From Fontibacter flavus (GTDB lineage: Bacteria > Bacteroidota > Bacteroidia > Cytophagales > Cyclobacteriaceae): 64,000 nucleotides of DNA. How positions within the stretch are numbered: the first letter of the stretch is position 1; the number at the start of each line of letters is the position of its first letter. The translations under genes were made by a program, and so were the position numbers. The notes under the pieces are model-generated. The model had not been told where the DNA came from. It was given only the letters and a program-made list of their open reading frames with translations, and ran no database searches. This document shows positions 30,201-38,649 of the stretch, piece by piece. The DNA lies in contig NZ_JBHLWI010000006.1 in NCBI RefSeq assembly GCF_042432905.1, positions 62,001 through 126,000 on the forward strand. Reading direction: 5' to 3'.

Positions 30201-30396
30201 ACAACTAGGATACTCTTTACCGGCATCTCTCGTGAAAAAAGTTTCAGGTCTTGGAAGCGTACGGGCTTACATTCAGGGAGAAAATTTGTTTTGGATAACT
30301 CCGAAAAATTATATTGGCGCAGATCCTGAAAGGACCGATGTCAATAGAATCCCAGTACCAAGTGTTTATTCAATGGGTTTAAACATCAACTTCTAA
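27247..30396 (+). CDS. susC: SusC/RagA-family TonB-dependent outer membrane transporter
   Basis: A 1049-residue outer membrane importer. A signal peptide (to AQS, about residue 21) is followed by a carboxypeptidase-regulatory-like domain (about 24-105, VTGRVIDKAFGEGIPGVTVSV), a plug domain (about 115-230; VLIRGVSTLGNNDPLYVIDGV) and a 22-strand barrel ending in an aromatic strand (NINF). Length and order are standard for the family. Together with SusD it takes up oligosaccharides; the neighbouring GH32 gene argues for fructans such as levan or inulin. The stop is 12 bases from the susD start. Confidence 0.96.
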   Translation: MKKQILLTSFFFCLALQLMAQSVNVTGRVIDKAFGEGIPGVTVSVKGTTKGIVTDIDGRYSLNVLTTDELVFSFVGYTTVNIVVGNRSIIDVTLEENIADLEAVMVVGYTSQRKAEVTGSIVSVDLTPIKGQSMSSGNPMQALQGRVPGLFIEKSGDPSGASARVLIRGVSTLGNNDPLYVIDGVPTKRQEVFASLNPEAIESIQVLKDASAASIYGSRAANGVILVTTKNRAKGGESLQVAINSNFSMLSEKPQRYKMLNAQQRGEVLWRAMVNDGADPNSGYGEIYNFDWNGDFNNPRLNSVTLQPFVGGNQNVPVGDTDWQNEMYETGFVFNNEVSVSTFSEKSTLMINLGHLKNTGILKHTGFERYSGRINANTFLFNNKVRFGVNTQFTNSNETPTARDVGSAPTPGLAITLAPSIPVRDKNGDFAGPLGAGYSDRNNPLLMQYINRWDNIRKNNFYGNVFAEWYILENLTFKTSAGVDYNTFFRRDIEPTVRNGFITRSNNRLIHDTNEFSSLVFSNTLNYSLEKNNYRLNFLAGVEAIRDDFSTMLSIADGFAVETNSYFVLDAATGARTNAGRTSGNRLLSQFAKVDYVLSDKYLASFTVRRDGSSRFGRNNRYGVFPAATVGWRLSEEDFIKKIKQVSDLKFRAGYGLVGNQEIGDLARFGLYESRYGANQSQFVGGFFEFYYNVGTAYDIAGNGTGTLPSGFVSIQAENPNLKWETTRELNLGLDFSFFDYVITGSFDYYKRNTSDILTTPPIASVIGEGQQRVLNGASTAAQGWELILSYNKKFNNGLGMTVTTNFGAFKDKITDLPEEVRAAFPGTAENSIIGQSQFSIFGYRTNGLFQSAEDVANSPTQVGARPGGIKFVDINNDGIIDADDRDFIGNTLPSLELGLGINLTYKNFDLALFGSGVTGRIGLDPYIFWNNFASGRENSGLGVLNAWTPQNNNTEIPALSLAFNDTQTSDYLFRNNSYFKLRNLQLGYSLPASLVKKVSGLGSVRAYIQGENLFWITPKNYIGADPERTDVNRIPVPSVYSMGLNINF

Positions 30397-30408
30397 TAGC
30401 AATTCACC

Positions 30409-32148
30409 ATGAAAAATATACTTAAATACATCACTGTTCTTTCCGTTATAGTCACACTAAATTCCTGTTCAGATTTCTTGGAATTTGAACCTAGAGGTGT
30501 ACTGTCATCCGAAAATGTTAATTCCCCATCCAATGCTGAAGCTTTGGTAATAGCTGCCTATGCAGGTATTGGTAATGATGAAATGATTGGCCCCTTGACA
30601 AGTCTTTGGGTATATGGCAGTGTAAGGTCAGACGATGCATACAAAGGCGGAGGAGGAAGAGGAGACGTTGATGTTATTGATCGCTACGAACAATACAATC
30701 TGACCATTGCAGACCAAGGAGACTGGATGGCGCCTAGAACTTGGACGAATTATTACAAAGCTATCTCCAGGGCAAATTTTGCTTTACGAGTAATCAATGA
30801 TATACCGAATGAAACCTATCCTGAAAAAATAATTCGACAGGCCGAACTACGATTCTTGAGAGCTCATTCCCACTTTATGCTAAAACTGCTCTTTAAAAAA
30901 ATCCCAATCATCACCGAAGATCTGACCCAAGAAGAAATCAAACAGGTCAGCAATGATGTGCCAAATAATGAACTATGGGAAAAAATAGCAGAAGATTTCC
31001 TCTTTGCATACAATAACCTCCCACAATTTCAAAGCGAAGCGGGAAGGGCTAACCGAAATGCAGCGGCTGCATACCTTGCAAAACTACGACTATATCAAGC
31101 GTACGAGCAAAACGACAGTCATCAAGTTGTGTCTATCAACAGGGCCTTATTGGAAGAAGTAATCCAATATGCAGACCAAGTTCAAGGAGCATTGGAAGCT
31201 GATTATAGCAACAACTTTTTGGATGGATTTGACAATGGACCTGAGTCGATTTGGGCAGTTCAGTTTTCTATCAATGATGGGACAGTGGTCAGCAGAGTAA
31301 GTTATGTAACAGGGCTTAATTCACCACATGGTACTGATCTTTATGGATGCTGTGGCTTCCATTTAGCCAGTCAAAATATGGTAAATGCATTCAAAACCAA
31401 CGCACAAGGATTACCTCTTTTAGATGATTTTAACAATCAGAGCATATTTGACAGCATTGCCCCAGGAGGTATCTCACCAATAACAGCGGGACAAACGATC
31501 GACCCAAGATTAGACCATACAGTAGGAATCCCTGGAAGACCATTCAAATACAGAAATACTGTCAATAATACTGGTGATATGATTTATAACTTTTCATGGG
31601 CAAGAGACCCAGGAGTCTATGGATATTTTGGAAATATGAAAGAACAGCAAGCCCCCGATTGTAGCTGTTACGTTAAAGAAGGTCCCTTCGTAGGAACCTC
31701 AAAAAACATTGATTTTATTCGATATGCTGATGTCCTTTTATTCAAAGCAGAGGCCTTGATTCAGCTGGATCGTTGGAATGAGGCATTGCCAATCATCAAT
31801 CAAATCCGTGCAAGAGCAGGACAAAGTACTCAACGTCCCTTAGCCGCAGGTGCTAGTAATATCTATAATGTGAATCAGTATGAAACTTTTCCTTCCAAAG
31901 AATTTGCTCTAAAAGTATTGAAATTTGAGAGACGATTGGAATTTGCAATGGAGGGTCATAGATTCTTTGACCTGGTCCGATGGGGAGAAGCAGCACAAGT
32001 GCTCAATGCATACCTAGATAAGGAAAAACAAAGGAGAGATTTTCTTTCCAATGCTCGATTTACTGCAGGAAGAGATGAATACTACCCTATTCCTCAACGA
32101 GAAATAGATTTTACCAGAGGCGTTTACAAACAAAATCCTGGTTATTAA
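30409..32148 (+). CDS. susD: SusD/RagB-family glycan-binding lipoprotein
   Basis: A 579-residue surface lipoprotein that lids the SusC barrel and binds the glycan. The lipobox is TLNSC with Cys20, and the mature part starts with the SDFLEFEPRG motif typical of SusD. TPR-like helices (RANFALRVINDIP, LRFLRAHSHFMLK) and the C-terminal GHRFFDLVRWG and YYPIPQREI motifs are present. The pairing with susC and GH32 suggests a fructan ligand. A hairpin just after the stop codon may separate expression of susCD from the hydrolase. Confidence 0.96.
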   Translation: MKNILKYITVLSVIVTLNSCSDFLEFEPRGVLSSENVNSPSNAEALVIAAYAGIGNDEMIGPLTSLWVYGSVRSDDAYKGGGGRGDVDVIDRYEQYNLTIADQGDWMAPRTWTNYYKAISRANFALRVINDIPNETYPEKIIRQAELRFLRAHSHFMLKLLFKKIPIITEDLTQEEIKQVSNDVPNNELWEKIAEDFLFAYNNLPQFQSEAGRANRNAAAAYLAKLRLYQAYEQNDSHQVVSINRALLEEVIQYADQVQGALEADYSNNFLDGFDNGPESIWAVQFSINDGTVVSRVSYVTGLNSPHGTDLYGCCGFHLASQNMVNAFKTNAQGLPLLDDFNNQSIFDSIAPGGISPITAGQTIDPRLDHTVGIPGRPFKYRNTVNNTGDMIYNFSWARDPGVYGYFGNMKEQQAPDCSCYVKEGPFVGTSKNIDFIRYADVLLFKAEALIQLDRWNEALPIINQIRARAGQSTQRPLAAGASNIYNVNQYETFPSKEFALKVLKFERRLEFAMEGHRFFDLVRWGEAAQVLNAYLDKEKQRRDFLSNARFTAGRDEYYPIPQREIDFTRGVYKQNPGY

Positions 32149-32157
32149 CTTCAAAAA

Positions 32158-32186
32158 CCTGTCCCGAATAATGTATTCGGGGCAGG
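32158..32186 (+). promoter_or_regulatory. hairpin between susD and the GH32 gene
   Basis: CCTGTCCCGAATA pairs with TATTCGGGGCAGG (one G-U pair) around a 3-base loop, right after the susD stop. It is followed only by TTTATGG, so it is a poor terminator but a good attenuator or mRNA 3'-end stabiliser that would keep susCD mRNA above hydrolase mRNA. Confidence 0.6.
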
Positions 32187-32221
32187 TTTATGGTTCTTTC
32201 AAATACCCAATTACAATTAAC

Positions 32222-33724
32222 ATGATAACAAAAAATAAATTAGTAATAGCCCTTCTGTGCACAGCCATTCTTTCTTGTGGTCAAAAAAGCACTGAATTAC
32301 AGTCAGTTTCCAAACCAATGTTTAATGAGCCATTCCGGCCCCAATTCCATTTTTCACCACCCAGCAACTGGATGAATGATCCTAATGGGATGGTTTACCT
32401 CGATGGCGAATATCATTTATTCTATCAGTATCATCCAGATGGAAATACCTGGGGGCCAATGCACTGGGGGCACGCCATTTCAGAAGATCTCGTATATTGG
32501 GAACACTTCCCGATAGCCTTGTTCCCAGATGAGCACGGGACGATTTTTTCAGGTTCTGCGGTAGTCGACTACACCAACTCTTCGGGCTTAGGTTCATTAG
32601 ACAACCCGCCTATGGTTGCTATTTTCACGTACCATGATGCCGAGGGAGAAAAATCCGGAAGGAACGACTACCAATCACAGGGAATTGCCTACAGTACCGA
32701 CAAAGGTCGTACTTGGGAAAAATATCATGGAAATCCAGTATTGAAGAGTCCTGGAATCAATGACTTTAGAGACCCTAAAGTTATCTGGCACGAAGAAAGT
32801 AGTATGTGGGTAATGTCTTTGGCGGTAAAAGACAGAATCAGCTTCTATACTTCTCCCAATTTGATTGATTGGCAACACCGCAGTGATTTCAACCCTGAGT
32901 GGGCTGCTTATGGTGGAGTCTGGGAATGCCCTGACTTATTCCCCTTGACCGCTAGTACTGGTGAAGAAAAATGGGTGCTACTTGTCAGTATTAATCCAGG
33001 AGGCCCAAATGGCGGAAGCGCCACGCAATACTTTATAGGAGATTTTGATGGAAAGGTATTTAATACAGAGACGAATGAAATCAAATGGATTGATTATGGA
33101 GCAGATAATTACGCTGGCGTGACTTGGTCTGATATTCCAAAAGAAGACGGCAGAAGGCTTTTTATAGGCTGGATGAGTAATTGGCTTTACGCACAAGAGG
33201 TGCCTACAGAAATCTGGAGATCAAGCACGACCATCGCGAGGGAATTAAATTTATCTTACCTAAAGGATGACTATGTCTTAACATCTAAACCAGTTGATGA
33301 ATTAAAAAAATTAAGAAGGGACCCTATCGTTTTCAATACCAATGAAATTGAGCTCCCATCAGAACTTTTGGAAATTGAATTGAAAGCTTCTGCTGAAGAT
33401 TTCAAATTGACATTTTTAAATGACAAAGGTGAACAAGTGATCTTTGAAAAAATTCAAGGAAAACTATTTTTCGACAGAAGCAATTCTACATCGTTGGGAT
33501 TCCATAAGGAATTTAATAAAATGCATACTGCACCAGCAACAGTAGTGAATGACGAGGAAATCCGCATTTTTCTTGACAGATCCTCAATTGAGGTCTTTTT
33601 AAATCAAGGAGAAATAGTGTTCACCGAATTGATTTTCCCCTCCTCCCCTTACAGCAAATTAGTTATGCAAGGAATTGAGCCAAAGAGTATTGTGTATCCT
33701 TTAAAATCAATTTGGGGCAACTAA
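32222..33724 (+). CDS. GH32 fructan beta-fructosidase/levanase lipoprotein
   Basis: A 500-residue glycoside hydrolase family 32 enzyme that cleaves fructose from sucrose, inulin or levan. Catalytic residues are visible: nucleophile Asp53 in WMNDPNG, transition-state Asp184 in FRDPK and acid/base Glu235 in WECPD. These lie in the five-bladed propeller, followed by the C-terminal beta-sandwich (about 360-500). The lipobox AILSC (Cys19) puts it on a membrane surface. I start at ATG 32222; the longer frame from 32171 begins in the loop of the preceding hairpin and would bury the signal peptide. Whether it acts endo or exo, and on which linkage, cannot be told. Confidence 0.94.
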   Translation: MITKNKLVIALLCTAILSCGQKSTELQSVSKPMFNEPFRPQFHFSPPSNWMNDPNGMVYLDGEYHLFYQYHPDGNTWGPMHWGHAISEDLVYWEHFPIALFPDEHGTIFSGSAVVDYTNSSGLGSLDNPPMVAIFTYHDAEGEKSGRNDYQSQGIAYSTDKGRTWEKYHGNPVLKSPGINDFRDPKVIWHEESSMWVMSLAVKDRISFYTSPNLIDWQHRSDFNPEWAAYGGVWECPDLFPLTASTGEEKWVLLVSINPGGPNGGSATQYFIGDFDGKVFNTETNEIKWIDYGADNYAGVTWSDIPKEDGRRLFIGWMSNWLYAQEVPTEIWRSSTTIARELNLSYLKDDYVLTSKPVDELKKLRRDPIVFNTNEIELPSELLEIELKASAEDFKLTFLNDKGEQVIFEKIQGKLFFDRSNSTSLGFHKEFNKMHTAPATVVNDEEIRIFLDRSSIEVFLNQGEIVFTELIFPSSPYSKLVMQGIEPKSIVYPLKSIWGN

Positions 33725-33759
33725 TGCTCAAAACTAATTTCTCTTAAAAATGAACAAGT

Positions 33760-33812
33760 ATCCGCAATCCTGGCATAGATCCAGCAAACATGAAAGGATT
33801 GCGGATTTTTTT
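33760..33812 (+). terminator. intrinsic terminator after the GH32 gene
   Basis: ATCCGCAATCCT (33760-33771) pairs perfectly with AGGATTGCGGAT (33795-33806), followed by a run of T. It closes the porter-susCD-GH32 transcript, so the second porter and the kinase form another unit. Confidence 0.85.
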
Positions 33813-33928
33813 CCCTAAGCAACAACTGTAGTTACCATTAGTCTAAAGTCATAAAATGATATTTTCGCTATCACGGCCACAGAAATGAAATCCTTAACCA
33901 TTAGTTTTCAATACTTATATCCAAAAGA

Positions 33929-35272
33929 ATGCAGAGCAAAAATTATGTTTTATTCTTATCCATCACAGCTGCACTGGGTGGCTTTTTATTTGGTTTTGAC
34001 ACAGCTGTTATATCTGGCGCTGAGCGGGACATCCAAGAGTTATGGCAATTATCTGATTTAAAACACGGATTAGCCGTTGCAATTGCATTGTATGGAACTG
34101 TTTTGGGTGCATTATTTGGGGGATTCCCCGCCGATAAATACGGGAGAAAAAAGTCTCTGTTAATCATAGGTTTGCTTTATCTGATATCAGCTTTGGGTTC
34201 TGCCCTAGCTCCAGAGATAAACAGCTTTATGTTTTTTAGATTTCTTGGAGGATTGGGTGTAGGTGCATCATCCGTAGTCGCCCCGCTTTATATTTCTGAA
34301 ATTGCACCTGCGGGAAGGAGAGGGCAGTTAGTTGCGCTCTATCAATTCAATATTGTCTTTGGTATTTTGATGGCTTATTTTTCAAATTACCTTATCGGTA
34401 CGGCAGGCTTGGCCAATGCTTGGAGGTGGATGCTTGGGGTGGAAATTTTCCCAGCTTTGATTTATTGTTTATTAATATTGAAAGTACCGAATAGTCCGAG
34501 ATGGTTGATCACTAAATACAAGGATTTTGATAGAGCGAGAGCGATTTTGACCAAAACAGATCCAGAAGGTGTAGATGAAGCAATTGATTTGGCCAGAGCG
34601 GGAAGCGAGAAAATCAAAGAGAAGGCCAGTTTGAAAATGCTTTTAGGCTCTAAGTTTCGAAAAATCAGCCTTATGGCAGTATTGATGGCTTTTTTCAACC
34701 AACTCTCAGGGATCAATGCCATCATCTATTTTGCTCCCAGGATATTTGAATCTGCGGGGATTGCTACTGAGGATGCCTTGATATCCACTATTGGTATTGG
34801 TGCGATCAACCTGTTAGCGACCATGATGGGCTTGTTCTTGATTGATAAACTGGGCAGGAAGATGCTGATGTATATCGGTTCGATAGGCTATTTGATTTCA
34901 CTATCGCTGATGGCTTACAGTTATTTTGGGGGAGCTGTGGATGTCAGTTGGCTGCCGTATTTCGTATTTGTCTTTATCGCTGCGCATGCAATAGGGCAGG
35001 GTTCTGTGATTTGGGTTTTTATCTCTGAAATTTTCCCCAACGAACTGAGAGCTTATGGGCAGTCCTTGGGTTCTTTTACCCACTGGATTTTGGCTGCAGT
35101 GATTGCCAATATTTTCCCATTATTTACCAATCAATATGGCGCGGGGAATATTTTTGCTTTTTTTGCAATGATGATGCTATTCCAGTTGCTATGGGTCATG
35201 TTTCGGATGCCAGAGACGAAGGGCAGGTCATTGGAAGATATACAGAGAGACTTATTAAAAGATCATGTCTAA
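33929..35272 (+). CDS. MFS sugar porter (SP family), probable fructose importer 2
   Basis: A 447-residue twelve-helix symporter with the family marks FLFGFDTAVISG, DKYGRKKS, PNSPRWLITK, DKLGRKM and PETKGRSLEDI. It resembles the porter at 25835 along its whole length but is closer to the standard SP consensus (GRR in APAGRRGQL, PETKGRS). Its last eight bases overlap the start of the fructokinase gene, a strong sign that it delivers the kinase's substrate, fructose. It sits behind a terminator and needs its own promoter, which I cannot place with confidence. Confidence 0.93.
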   Translation: MQSKNYVLFLSITAALGGFLFGFDTAVISGAERDIQELWQLSDLKHGLAVAIALYGTVLGALFGGFPADKYGRKKSLLIIGLLYLISALGSALAPEINSFMFFRFLGGLGVGASSVVAPLYISEIAPAGRRGQLVALYQFNIVFGILMAYFSNYLIGTAGLANAWRWMLGVEIFPALIYCLLILKVPNSPRWLITKYKDFDRARAILTKTDPEGVDEAIDLARAGSEKIKEKASLKMLLGSKFRKISLMAVLMAFFNQLSGINAIIYFAPRIFESAGIATEDALISTIGIGAINLLATMMGLFLIDKLGRKMLMYIGSIGYLISLSLMAYSYFGGAVDVSWLPYFVFVFIAAHAIGQGSVIWVFISEIFPNELRAYGQSLGSFTHWILAAVIANIFPLFTNQYGAGNIFAFFAMMMLFQLLWVMFRMPETKGRSLEDIQRDLLKDHV

Positions 35273-36155
35273 AAAAGTAATTTGTTTTGGGGAAATGCTC
35301 TGGGATGTGTTTCCTGATGGAGAAGTGGCTGGAGGTGCGCCGATGAATGTAGCCTTCAACTTGCAGCAGCTCGGTTTGGATGTGACGATGATTTCTCGTG
35401 TTGGAAAAGATGACCATGGGCAAAAGCTCCTTGATTTTGTCAAAGAATATGGGCTGCCGCTCACCACTATTCAGGTAGATGAGACGCAGCTTACTGGCAA
35501 GGTCATTGTCGACCAATCTGACAGGGAAAACATCAAGTATGATATCCTTGTACCTGCTGCTTGGGATTTTATCAGCTTGACTCCAGAGAATCAGGAGCTA
35601 GTCGCAAAAGCAGACGCGCTGGTTTTCGGGAGCTTGGCAGTGAGGAATGAAGCATCTTGGCAAACACTCTACCACCTAGTTCATCAGCCGCTCTTGACGG
35701 TATTTGATATCAACATGCGTGCACCATTTATAGATTTTCATAAGATTGAAAGCTTGCTAGGCTATACTGATATTTTGAAGATCAACGAAGATGAATTGGA
35801 GATTTTGGCAGACTTCTTTGACTTGAAAAAGACAGGAGATATCGCTATGCAACTCTGTGAATTTTTAATGGAGGAGTATCCCATTGAAACAATCTGCATC
35901 ACATTGGGGAGTAAAGGAGCTATGATGTATCAGGATAGTAAGATTACACGACACTCGGGCTACAGCGTACAAGTGCAAGATACTGTAGGCGCAGGGGATG
36001 CTTTTCTGAGTGGATTTGTAAAAATGTACCTAGAAGGCAAGAAGCCTCACGAAATATTAGACTTCGCAAGCAAGTTAGGTGCTTACCTAGTAAGTCAAAA
36101 AGGAGGAACACCGAGGTATAGTTTGGAGGAAGTCAATAAGATAGTGTTGGTGTGA
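35265..36155 (+). CDS. PfkB-family fructokinase
   Basis: A 296-residue ribokinase-like sugar kinase. The N-terminal CFGEMLWDVFPDGEVAGGAPMNVAFN holds the di-glycine substrate loop, and the C-terminal DTVGAGDAFLSGF holds the anion hole and catalytic base Asp245. Length is typical. By family and context it phosphorylates cytoplasmic fructose with ATP, feeding glycolysis. The start codon lies within the end of the porter gene (8-base overlap), which couples import and phosphorylation. A role on another ketose is possible, but the GH32/SusCD context makes fructose most likely. Confidence 0.9.
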   Translation: MSKKVICFGEMLWDVFPDGEVAGGAPMNVAFNLQQLGLDVTMISRVGKDDHGQKLLDFVKEYGLPLTTIQVDETQLTGKVIVDQSDRENIKYDILVPAAWDFISLTPENQELVAKADALVFGSLAVRNEASWQTLYHLVHQPLLTVFDINMRAPFIDFHKIESLLGYTDILKINEDELEILADFFDLKKTGDIAMQLCEFLMEEYPIETICITLGSKGAMMYQDSKITRHSGYSVQVQDTVGAGDAFLSGFVKMYLEGKKPHEILDFASKLGAYLVSQKGGTPRYSLEEVNKIVLV

Positions 36156-36556
36156 TTTATATGTTTAACTTCCCTCTTGGGATTTTAAAATAGTGATAAA
36201 TTAATAGTTTCAAAAAAACTTGATCAAAAAGTCAATAAACCAAAGCTACTCTGCATCCTGAGGTTTCGTAAAATCTGCTTTTAATTCTATTAACGTGCGA
36301 GACCTTTTCTTTTGATAAAGTAACTGAAAGTACTTCCATAACAATTTTCACCCGGACTGCTCGAAGAATTGTACTGTTTCACTCATATTTGACGGATTAT
36401 AGGTTTATAAATTTTGGTTAACTTGTATCACCATAAAAATAATCTACCTTTAATTCACCCCTATCTTCAGGTACATTAAACTTATACAAAGGTTTTCACG
36501 TCCTTTCCATAATTTTCACAATTTTTGCTTCTTGAAATTTCAAATGTAAAACTGGC
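36156..36556 (+). other. intergenic gap without recognised gene
   Basis: About 400 AT-rich bases between the fructan locus and fmt. I find no convincing open frame, terminator hairpin or structured RNA. A near-match to a -7 box (TATAAATTTTG region near 36407-36417) could serve fmt. The stretch marks the downstream edge of the sugar locus. Confidence 0.4.
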
Positions 36557-37483
36557 ATGGATAAAAATTTACGCATTATATATATGGGAACCCCAGAGTT
36601 TGCGGTGCCTGCTCTGGAAATTTTGGTTGATGAGGGCTGGAATGTTGTCGCGGTAGTGACAGCACCTGATAAACCAAAAGGAAGAGGACAAAAACTTATT
36701 CCATCTCCAGTAAAAGAAATTGCTTTAAAACATGGAATTCCGGTTTTACAGCCAACAAACTTAAAAGCTCCTGAATTTTTGGAAGAGCTCAAAAATTTTC
36801 AAGCTGACATCCAGGTGGTTGTAGCCTTCAGAATGCTCCCTGAAGTTGTATGGAATATGCCACCTAAAGGCACTTTCAATCTTCATGCATCTCTCCTACC
36901 TAATTATCGTGGTGCTGCACCGATCAATTGGGCTATCATCAACGGCGAAAAAGAAACTGGTCTGACCACCTTTTTTCTCCAACATGAAATTGATACGGGC
37001 AATATTATTTTTCAGGAAAAAGAACCAATCCATCCCGAAGACAATATTGGAAGTCTGTATGAAAGACTAATGGAAAAAGGCGCAAAATTAGTCTTGAAAA
37101 CTATTGAAGCAATAGCAGAGAACAAAGTCAAAACATCTCCACAAAATGAAGACCAAGCCCTGCATCATGCTCCGAAAATTTTCAAAGAAACATGCAAAAT
37201 AGATTGGTCTAAATCCGCTCTTAATATCCATAATCTGATCAGAGGATTGTCACCCTACCCAGCAGCATGGACAACCTTAGACAATAAAATCTGTAAGATA
37301 TATACTTCAGAAGTAGCTGAATCTGATATAGAAGGTCTTCAAATCGGCGAATTTACATCTGATGGAAAAACACACCTGACCTTTCAAACCGGAAAAGGAA
37401 CTCTTAAGATCCTTGAAATTCAGATGGAAGGTAAAAAAAGGATGAACATTCAAGACTTCCTAAGAGGATATCAGTTGGGCTAA
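36557..37483 (+). CDS. fmt: methionyl-tRNA formyltransferase
   Basis: A 308-residue enzyme that formylates initiator Met-tRNA using 10-formyl-tetrahydrofolate. The start MGTPEFAVPALE, the folate-binding/catalytic set Asn108, His110 (FNLHASLLPNYRGAAPINWA) and Asp146 (HEIDTG), and the C-terminal tRNA-binding OB domain (about 207-308) are all present at normal spacing. A terminator follows, so it is a single-gene unit. Start 36557 fits the N-terminal strand of the family. Confidence 0.97.
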   Translation: MDKNLRIIYMGTPEFAVPALEILVDEGWNVVAVVTAPDKPKGRGQKLIPSPVKEIALKHGIPVLQPTNLKAPEFLEELKNFQADIQVVVAFRMLPEVVWNMPPKGTFNLHASLLPNYRGAAPINWAIINGEKETGLTTFFLQHEIDTGNIIFQEKEPIHPEDNIGSLYERLMEKGAKLVLKTIEAIAENKVKTSPQNEDQALHHAPKIFKETCKIDWSKSALNIHNLIRGLSPYPAAWTTLDNKICKIYTSEVAESDIEGLQIGEFTSDGKTHLTFQTGKGTLKILEIQMEGKKRMNIQDFLRGYQLG

Positions 37484-37510
37484 TCTATTCCACAGCAATT
37501 CATTCAATTC

Positions 37511-37556
37511 AAGGCATAATAAACAAAGGCAATCACTTGTATATTATGCCTTTACG
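37511..37556 (+). terminator. hairpin after fmt
   Basis: AAGGCATAATA (37511-37521) and TATTATGCCTT (37542-37552) pair perfectly over a 20-base loop, followed by a T-rich stretch. Likely intrinsic terminator. Confidence 0.65.
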
Positions 37557-37599
37557 CTTATTTTTCTTAAATTAGTATGGTGTTTTAAACTAATTTATC

Positions 37600-38523
37600 A
37601 TGAAAAAACTTATAATTCTTTTATCCTTGATTTTTATCAATCTTCCATTTCAGGCTCATTCCCAGCTGATGAGAAAGTTAAAACAGGCTGCAGAAAGAGG
37701 CGTAAGCAATGCCATTGAGAAAAAGGTGGAAAGTGAAACGGAGAAAATCGCCCAAAGACAGCTTGAGAAGGTGTTTACGGGAATTTACGGCCCTGAAGGG
37801 TTGCCTGGAATGGATATGGGTAAGATTCTAGAAGGCATAAGTGCTGATGTGCCTGTGGCAGATGCTTACCACTTTACCGGATTTTCTATAATGGAATTTA
37901 CCGGCAAAGATGAAAAAGGAAAAATCCAAGAACCTACCAACATCAAAACTTTCTTTTCCGATAACCAATCGACACTTGGGATGGAAATTGAAAACAAAGA
38001 CAAAAAATCAAATGAAAGCGATCCTATTATCATTTACGATCTTGAAAGAAATGCCTCGATCATTCTTTTCGAAAATGAAGGAAAGAAAACCCGGATGGCT
38101 TATGGTTTGGATTTGAATAAAATTGCCGAAGGAGTTGAACTGGATGATGCAGAATCAGAGGATGATGAACTCCCAAAATTCAGAAAAACCAATAATACCA
38201 AAACCATTCTGGGCTACTTGTGTGAAGAATATGAAGTTGAAGATGAAGAAGGAAAGGCCTCTTATTGGTTTACTGAAAAACCAATTCAGTCAAGGTCTCT
38301 ATTTTGGGGAGCAAGTAATCCGTTTTTATCAGCTAAGATGAAAAATCAACCAATGGAAAGTTTTAAAAACATGCCACAAGGAAATTTGATGGAGATGCAT
38401 TATACAAGCCTTAAAGACAAAAGCGAAATACTGATGACAATTCTAGCAATAAACGAAAACCACCCCCAAACTTTAGAAATGGCAGAATATCAAAATGCCT
38501 TTGCAGGCATGCAGGAAAAATAA
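37600..38523 (+). CDS. exported DUF4412-like protein
   Basis: A 307-residue protein with a signal peptide (MKKLIILLSLIFINLPFQAHSQ, cleavage near residue 22). A Lys/Glu-rich helical stretch (about 25-60) follows, then a beta-rich domain with the GYLCEEYEVEDEEGKASYWFTEKP element. This resembles the DUF4412 group of periplasmic Bacteroidetes proteins, where a Cys-Glu-Glu-Tyr strand is typical. The mature part is likely periplasmic. Function unknown. It is monocistronic, flanked by hairpins on both sides. Confidence 0.75.
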   Translation: MKKLIILLSLIFINLPFQAHSQLMRKLKQAAERGVSNAIEKKVESETEKIAQRQLEKVFTGIYGPEGLPGMDMGKILEGISADVPVADAYHFTGFSIMEFTGKDEKGKIQEPTNIKTFFSDNQSTLGMEIENKDKKSNESDPIIIYDLERNASIILFENEGKKTRMAYGLDLNKIAEGVELDDAESEDDELPKFRKTNNTKTILGYLCEEYEVEDEEGKASYWFTEKPIQSRSLFWGASNPFLSAKMKNQPMESFKNMPQGNLMEMHYTSLKDKSEILMTILAINENHPQTLEMAEYQNAFAGMQEK

Positions 38524-38536
38524 AGCTGTTAAATGA

Positions 38537-38586
38537 CCTCTCAGATGATTTTATTGTACTTCCATTCTGAGGGGTTGCTTTTTTTT
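38537..38586 (+). terminator. intrinsic terminator after the DUF4412-like gene
   Basis: CCTCTCAGA (38537-38545) pairs with TCTGAGGGG (38566-38574), with one G-U pair, followed by TTGC and eight T residues. Confidence 0.75.
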
Positions 38587-38649
38587 AGTGCCAATTTGAT
38601 TTTCAAACTGACGAAACCTTGGTATCTTGGCGAATAAACAATAATCACC

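Noticed and set aside
32171..32221. Longer GH32 start
   Set aside because: The ATG at 32171 is the loop of a hairpin and the 17 extra residues would precede a perfect lipoprotein signal beginning at 32222.
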